A stretch of DNA of 8,243 bases from Actinomycetes bacterium (GTDB lineage: Bacteria > Actinomycetota > Acidimicrobiia > Acidimicrobiales > Microtrichaceae), in contig JAEZAI010000552.1 in assembly GCA_023427825.1 (NCBI GenBank), forward strand, positions 1-8,243, read 5' to 3'. The translations under genes were made by a program, and so were the position numbers. Below, in pieces: positions 5,934-8,243 of the stretch. The notes below the pieces were generated by a model, which made no database searches, was not told the origin of the DNA, and saw only the letters and a list, made by a program, of their open reading frames with translations. Position 1 is the stretch's first letter. Every line of letters begins with the position of its first letter.

Positions 5934-6968
5934 ATGAGCGACGACGGGCCCGGCAGCGACGCCGGCCTTCCCACCCCCGGCGATCCGACGCCGACCGGCG
6001 ACGATCGGCCCTGGTACGAGCGGACCGAGGACGCCGACGGCGGCGCCCCGGGCGATGACGCAGCGGGCGACGATCGGCCGCCGCGCCGGATGTCGAACGG
6101 ACGCCTGGCGCTGCTCGCCGGCATCGCCCTGCTGGCGATCATCGCCGTGGTCGTCGCCGTCAAGCAGTCGGACAGCGACTCGCCGAACCCCGACCCGTCC
6201 ACGACCGCCAGCTCCACGACGACCACGGCCAAGCGCTGGCCGGCGACGACGGCCCGTATCGCCACGGCCAAGAACCCGTCGATCATCGTGCACTCCGAGC
6301 CGCCGAGCGACTGGGACGACCTGGAGCCGGTGCAGCTGTCGGACGCGCCGCCGATCCCCGAGAGCCAGGCGACGATGCCGGCCCGGGACGCGCTCCCCCG
6401 CCCCGAGTTCCCCATCCAGGGTCGCTACGTCGATCCCGCGGGCTGGAGCTTCAACAACCCCACCGCGTGGGGCGACCCGTTCGTGATGCTGGTGACCGAG
6501 CAGCGCGGTGACTGGCTCAAGGTCGAGATCCCGGTCCGACCCAACGGCACCGACGGCTACGTGAACGCCAACGACGTCACGCTGTCCGAGACCGACTACC
6601 GCCTCGAGCTCCGCCTCGGGACCCGCACGCTCACGCTGTACGACGGCAACGACGTGGTCGTCACCACACCGGTCGTGATCGGCAAGCAGGAGACGCAGAC
6701 CCCGACCGGCCGCTTCTACATCACCGACCTGGTGGAGCAGTCCGACCCCGCCGGGTTCTACGGACCGCTCGCCCTGCCGACCAACGCCTACAGCGAGCAG
6801 ATCGACGAGTTCGAGAACGGCGTCCCCGTCATCGCGCTCCACGGGACGAACCGCCCCGAGCTGGTCGGCCAGGACGTGTCGAACGGGTGCATCCGGGTGC
6901 CCAACGAGCAGATCCAGAAGATCGCGGACACCATCCCCATGGGCACCCCGATCGACATCACCGCCTGA
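5934..6968 (+). CDS. Membrane-anchored L,D-transpeptidase (YkuD) with SH3-like domain
   Basis: A 344-residue type II membrane protein. It has an acidic, Pro/Gly-rich cytoplasmic tail (1-55), one membrane helix (about 57-76) and a Ser/Thr-rich linker (STTASSTTTT, 89-98). An SH3-like segment follows (about 160-216; TEQRGDWLKVEIP then DGYVNANDV), then a YkuD catalytic domain (about 222-342). The active-site signature is complete: ALHGT with His303, and SNGCIRVPN with Cys319 and Arg321. Family enzymes make 3-3 cross-links in peptidoglycan or attach partners to it, acting outside the membrane; 3-3 links are common in actinobacteria. ATG 5934 is chosen because GGGAG lies about four bases upstream. 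An in-frame ATG at 5910 falls inside the putative -10 box and lacks a ribosome site. The gene is transcribed divergently from gltX and converges on the 7045-7572 gene. Confidence 0.95.
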   Translation: MSDDGPGSDAGLPTPGDPTPTGDDRPWYERTEDADGGAPGDDAAGDDRPPRRMSNGRLALLAGIALLAIIAVVVAVKQSDSDSPNPDPSTTASSTTTTAKRWPATTARIATAKNPSIIVHSEPPSDWDDLEPVQLSDAPPIPESQATMPARDALPRPEFPIQGRYVDPAGWSFNNPTAWGDPFVMLVTEQRGDWLKVEIPVRPNGTDGYVNANDVTLSETDYRLELRLGTRTLTLYDGNDVVVTTPVVIGKQETQTPTGRFYITDLVEQSDPAGFYGPLALPTNAYSEQIDEFENGVPVIALHGTNRPELVGQDVSNGCIRVPNEQIQKIADTIPMGTPIDITA

Positions 6969-6991
6969 TCAGCGACGCACCCCGGATCTGC

Positions 6992-7027
6992 GGGTCCCAG
7001 CGGACACTCCTTGTCCGGGCGCGACCC
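6992..7027. terminator. Stem-loop between convergent genes, probable bidirectional terminator
   Basis: A six-base-pair stem CGGACA/TGTCCG (7001-7006 with 7012-7017, five-base loop) sits inside an outer GGGTC/GACCC pairing (6992-6996 with 7023-7027). It lies 23 nt after the transpeptidase stop and 17 nt beyond the stop of the convergent gene. Neither strand has a U-tract, which is common for actinobacterial terminators, so efficient termination is not proven. Confidence 0.45.
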
Positions 7028-7044
7028 CCATATGCCGGAGGTGG

Positions 7045-7572
7045 TCAGACGGAGAGGTCCAGGCAGCTGCGCCAGTCGGCGGCGTGGCGCCGCAGGATCT
7101 CCTCGTGCGGCAGTCGCAGGATCTCCTCGGGTGCCGCGTCGGCGATGCGGCGGAGCTCCTCGTAGTGGTGCACGTGGTGCACCTCCTCGAACCACTCCTT
7201 GCGCAGCGCGACCAACTCGTCGGCCGGCTGGTCGGCGAGGAAGCCCCAGATGCCCAGGCCCACGCGGAGGTCGTGCACGACGGGAGCCCGGCCGAACAGG
7301 CCCGAGCGCTTCATGGCGATCGCGGACCCACCGGCGATGGCGTCGGACTCCGACTCGCCGGTCCGCAGCGTGAGACGACCGCGGAACGACTCCGCGAGCT
7401 TGAGCGCGTAGCCCTGGTCGGGGCCCGGCGTCCCCAGCCGCTCGCCCTCGGGCTGACGCCCGTCCAGGTCGCCCGGCCGGTCGGCGATCCACGACGACTC
7501 GCGCCGCGGCGGCGACTGGTACGAGCGGACCAGCTCGGTCGGATCCGTGGGGACGAACTTGGGCGCGGCCAT
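7045..7572 (-). CDS. Conserved-type hypothetical protein with HHVHH cluster
   Basis: A 175-residue soluble protein with no signal peptide or membrane helix, which I cannot place in a named family. It has a Pro/Arg-rich start (PTELVRSYQSPPRRESSW), a central block GYALKLAESFRGRLTL and a moderately hydrophobic middle (about 79-117; IAMKRSGLFGRAPVVHDLRV then GLGIWGFLA). The C-terminus is charged and helical, with HHVHH at 132-136 and two consecutive EEILR units (149-153 and 157-161). The ordered composition and codon-position GC pattern look like a real gene, and this frame is clean from ATG 7572 to the stop at 7045. The ribosome site is weak (GGGCG directly before ATG). It lies 156 nt downstream of the next minus-strand gene, so it may have its own promoter. 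Function unknown; the histidines could bind a metal. Confidence 0.8.
   Translation of the reverse strand: MAAPKFVPTDPTELVRSYQSPPRRESSWIADRPGDLDGRQPEGERLGTPGPDQGYALKLAESFRGRLTLRTGESESDAIAGGSAIAMKRSGLFGRAPVVHDLRVGLGIWGFLADQPADELVALRKEWFEEVHHVHHYEELRRIADAAPEEILRLPHEEILRRHAADWRSCLDLSV
7091..7129 (-). repeat. Imperfect 24-base tandem unit encoding the doubled EEILR
   Basis: A 15-base identical block (CGCAGGATCTCCTCG) occurs at 7091-7105 and again at 7115-7129, an offset of exactly 24 bases or eight codons. It encodes the two EEILR units near the C-terminus of the 7045-7572 protein and may reflect a small in-frame duplication. Confidence 0.6.
7165..7182 (-). repeat. Nine-base tandem duplication encoding VHHVHH
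   Basis: Two perfect consecutive copies of GTGGTGCAC (plus strand) inside the 7045-7572 gene. On the coding strand they give the repeated tripeptide that makes the HHVHH cluster. Confidence 0.7.
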
Positions 7573-7637
7573 CGCCCGGAACGGTAGCTCGCGGTCGGAC
7601 CGGCTCAGGAATCCCGCGCGCCACCGGTTCCCGCGCC

Positions 7638-7664
7638 GGTCGCCGTCGCCCAGCGACGGAGACC
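7638..7664. terminator. Long near-perfect hairpin, possible terminator of the partial right-edge gene
   Basis: Four pairs (GGTC 7638-7641 with GACC 7661-7664), one mismatch (7642/7660), then seven pairs (CCGTCGC 7643-7649 with GCGACGG 7653-7659) around a three-base CCA loop. It is 64 nt downstream of the stop codon of the 7729-8243 gene. No U-run follows on either strand. It could instead be a regulatory structure upstream of the 7045-7572 gene. Confidence 0.45.
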
Positions 7665-7678
7665 CACGCCGGAACGGT

Positions 7679-7710
7679 GGGGTGGGGCGGGCTCGGTGGG
7701 GAGTTCGGGG
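7679..7710 (+). other. G-quadruplex-like run in the intergenic gap
   Basis: Five G-runs of three or four on the plus strand (7679-7682, 7684-7687, 7689-7691, 7698-7701, 7707-7710) with loops of 1, 1, 6 and 5 bases satisfy the usual four-run G-quadruplex rule. It lies just past the stop of the minus-strand 7729-8243 gene, so the G-rich strand is that gene's template and its mRNA 3' end would be C-rich. In vivo folding is not shown by sequence. Confidence 0.5.
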
Positions 7711-7728
7711 CGAGCCTCGGAGCGGCGA

Positions 7729-8243
7729 TCAGTCGGTGACGACCGTGCCGCCCGCGTCCGAGCACAGCGCCATGTACGGGGCGATCGGGCGGAGGAAGAC
7801 CGAGACCTGGCCCGGCGGGCTGATCCGCACGCCGTTCGCGTTCACGCAGTCGAACTTCGCGGCGGACGGATCGACGTCGTCGATGAAGAGGCTGGCGGCC
7901 CGGAACGACGCCGGAGGCATGGTCGGATCGGCCTGATCGGTGGCGGTGACGGTCGGCCCTTCGGCGGTCTCCACCTCCAGGACCTTGGCGGTGAAGGTGA
8001 GGGTGGAACCGTCCAGGCGGGGCTCGGTCAGCTCGAGGACCGACGAGCCGGTGCCGTTCGGCTCGTGCTCGACGAGCACCGCGTTCGGGGCCGAGTCGGC
8101 GAACATCGAGGGCCATGCCATGACGAGCGCCCGGACGTCGATGACCTCGCTCTGACGGTCGGGGCGGTCGGTGAACGCGACGACGTGCTGGTCGATGCCG
8201 GTCAGCGTCAGCACCACGGTCCCGTCCGGGCCCGGCGTGATCG
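7729..8243 (-). CDS. Probable secreted protein of unknown function, partial (N-terminus beyond the right edge)
   Basis: The frame is open from the window edge for 170 residues to the TGA at 7731-7729. A GTG at 8217 could serve as a start, but the frame continues upstream with ITPGPDGT and the domain seems to begin there, so the true start and any signal peptide lie outside. The segment LTLTGIDQHVVAFTDRPDR is followed by AWPSMFADSAPNAVLVEHEP and then VLELTEPRLDGSTLTFTAKV, a beta-rich pattern. I recall this pattern from a widespread, unnamed family of small exported proteins, but no function is known to me. The C-terminal part holds the only two visible cysteines (FDCVNANG and ALCSDAGG), placed so that they could form a disulphide outside the cytoplasm. 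Low lysine and many acidic residues also suit an exported protein. Confidence 0.75.
   Translation of the reverse strand, partial: ITPGPDGTVVLTLTGIDQHVVAFTDRPDRQSEVIDVRALVMAWPSMFADSAPNAVLVEHEPNGTGSSVLELTEPRLDGSTLTFTAKVLEVETAEGPTVTATDQADPTMPPASFRAASLFIDDVDPSAAKFDCVNANGVRISPPGQVSVFLRPIAPYMALCSDAGGTVVTD

Noticed and set aside
4384..5937. A 517-codon open frame on the plus strand opposite gltX and the DUF218 gene
   Set aside because: It is antisense to a certain gltX; its translation is Val/Gly/Arg/His/Leu-rich without domain motifs, a typical GC-rich shadow frame.
6788..8116. A 442-codon minus-strand frame spanning the right part of the window
   Set aside because: It crosses the transpeptidase, the 7045-7572 gene and an intergenic region in the wrong frame and is Arg/Pro/Gly-rich without motifs.

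Overview
The window is very GC-rich throughout (roughly 70% by eye) and codes densely on one strand, with GTG starts and stop/start overlaps. Together with the protein types (ArsR-ArsC fusion, solo cytochrome P450, membrane-anchored L,D-transpeptidase with a Ser/Thr linker) this points to a high-GC actinobacterium. Acidimicrobiia is my best guess from the flavour of the glutamyl-tRNA synthetase and the unnamed proteins, but that is inference. I see no rRNA, tRNA, CRISPR array, IS element or phage gene.

Left part (1-5859): seven genes in a row on the minus strand. In transcription order they are gltX (glutamyl-tRNA synthetase), a DUF218/YdcF-like membrane-anchored protein that overlaps gltX by 14 nt, a cytochrome P450, a small four-helix membrane protein, an ArsR-type repressor fused to a thioredoxin-type arsenate reductase, a VOC-fold protein and an APC-superfamily amino-acid permease cut by the left edge. 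A perfect inverted repeat at 1990-2007 (six-base arms, six-base spacer), AT-rich against its surroundings, lies on the start codon of the fusion gene. It probably marks a separately regulated operon: arsR-arsC fusion, VOC, permease. Those three genes overlap one another (19 nt and 4 nt), so they are likely co-translated.

Middle (5860-5933): a short divergent promoter region between gltX (probably leaderless) and the plus-strand L,D-transpeptidase gene (5934-6968). The transpeptidase gene ends at a stem-loop shared with a convergent minus-strand gene.

Right part (7045-8243): two minus-strand genes of unknown function, a 175-residue protein with an HHVHH cluster and the C-terminal part of a probably secreted protein. 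The 156-bp gap between them holds a long hairpin and a G-quadruplex-like run.

The part most worth a second look is the operon governed by the one-polypeptide repressor/reductase. Its DNA-binding half lacks the usual metalloid-binding cysteine pair, the reductase half keeps its three catalytic cysteines, and the visible partners are a VOC protein and an amino-acid-type permease, with no known arsenite pump in view.
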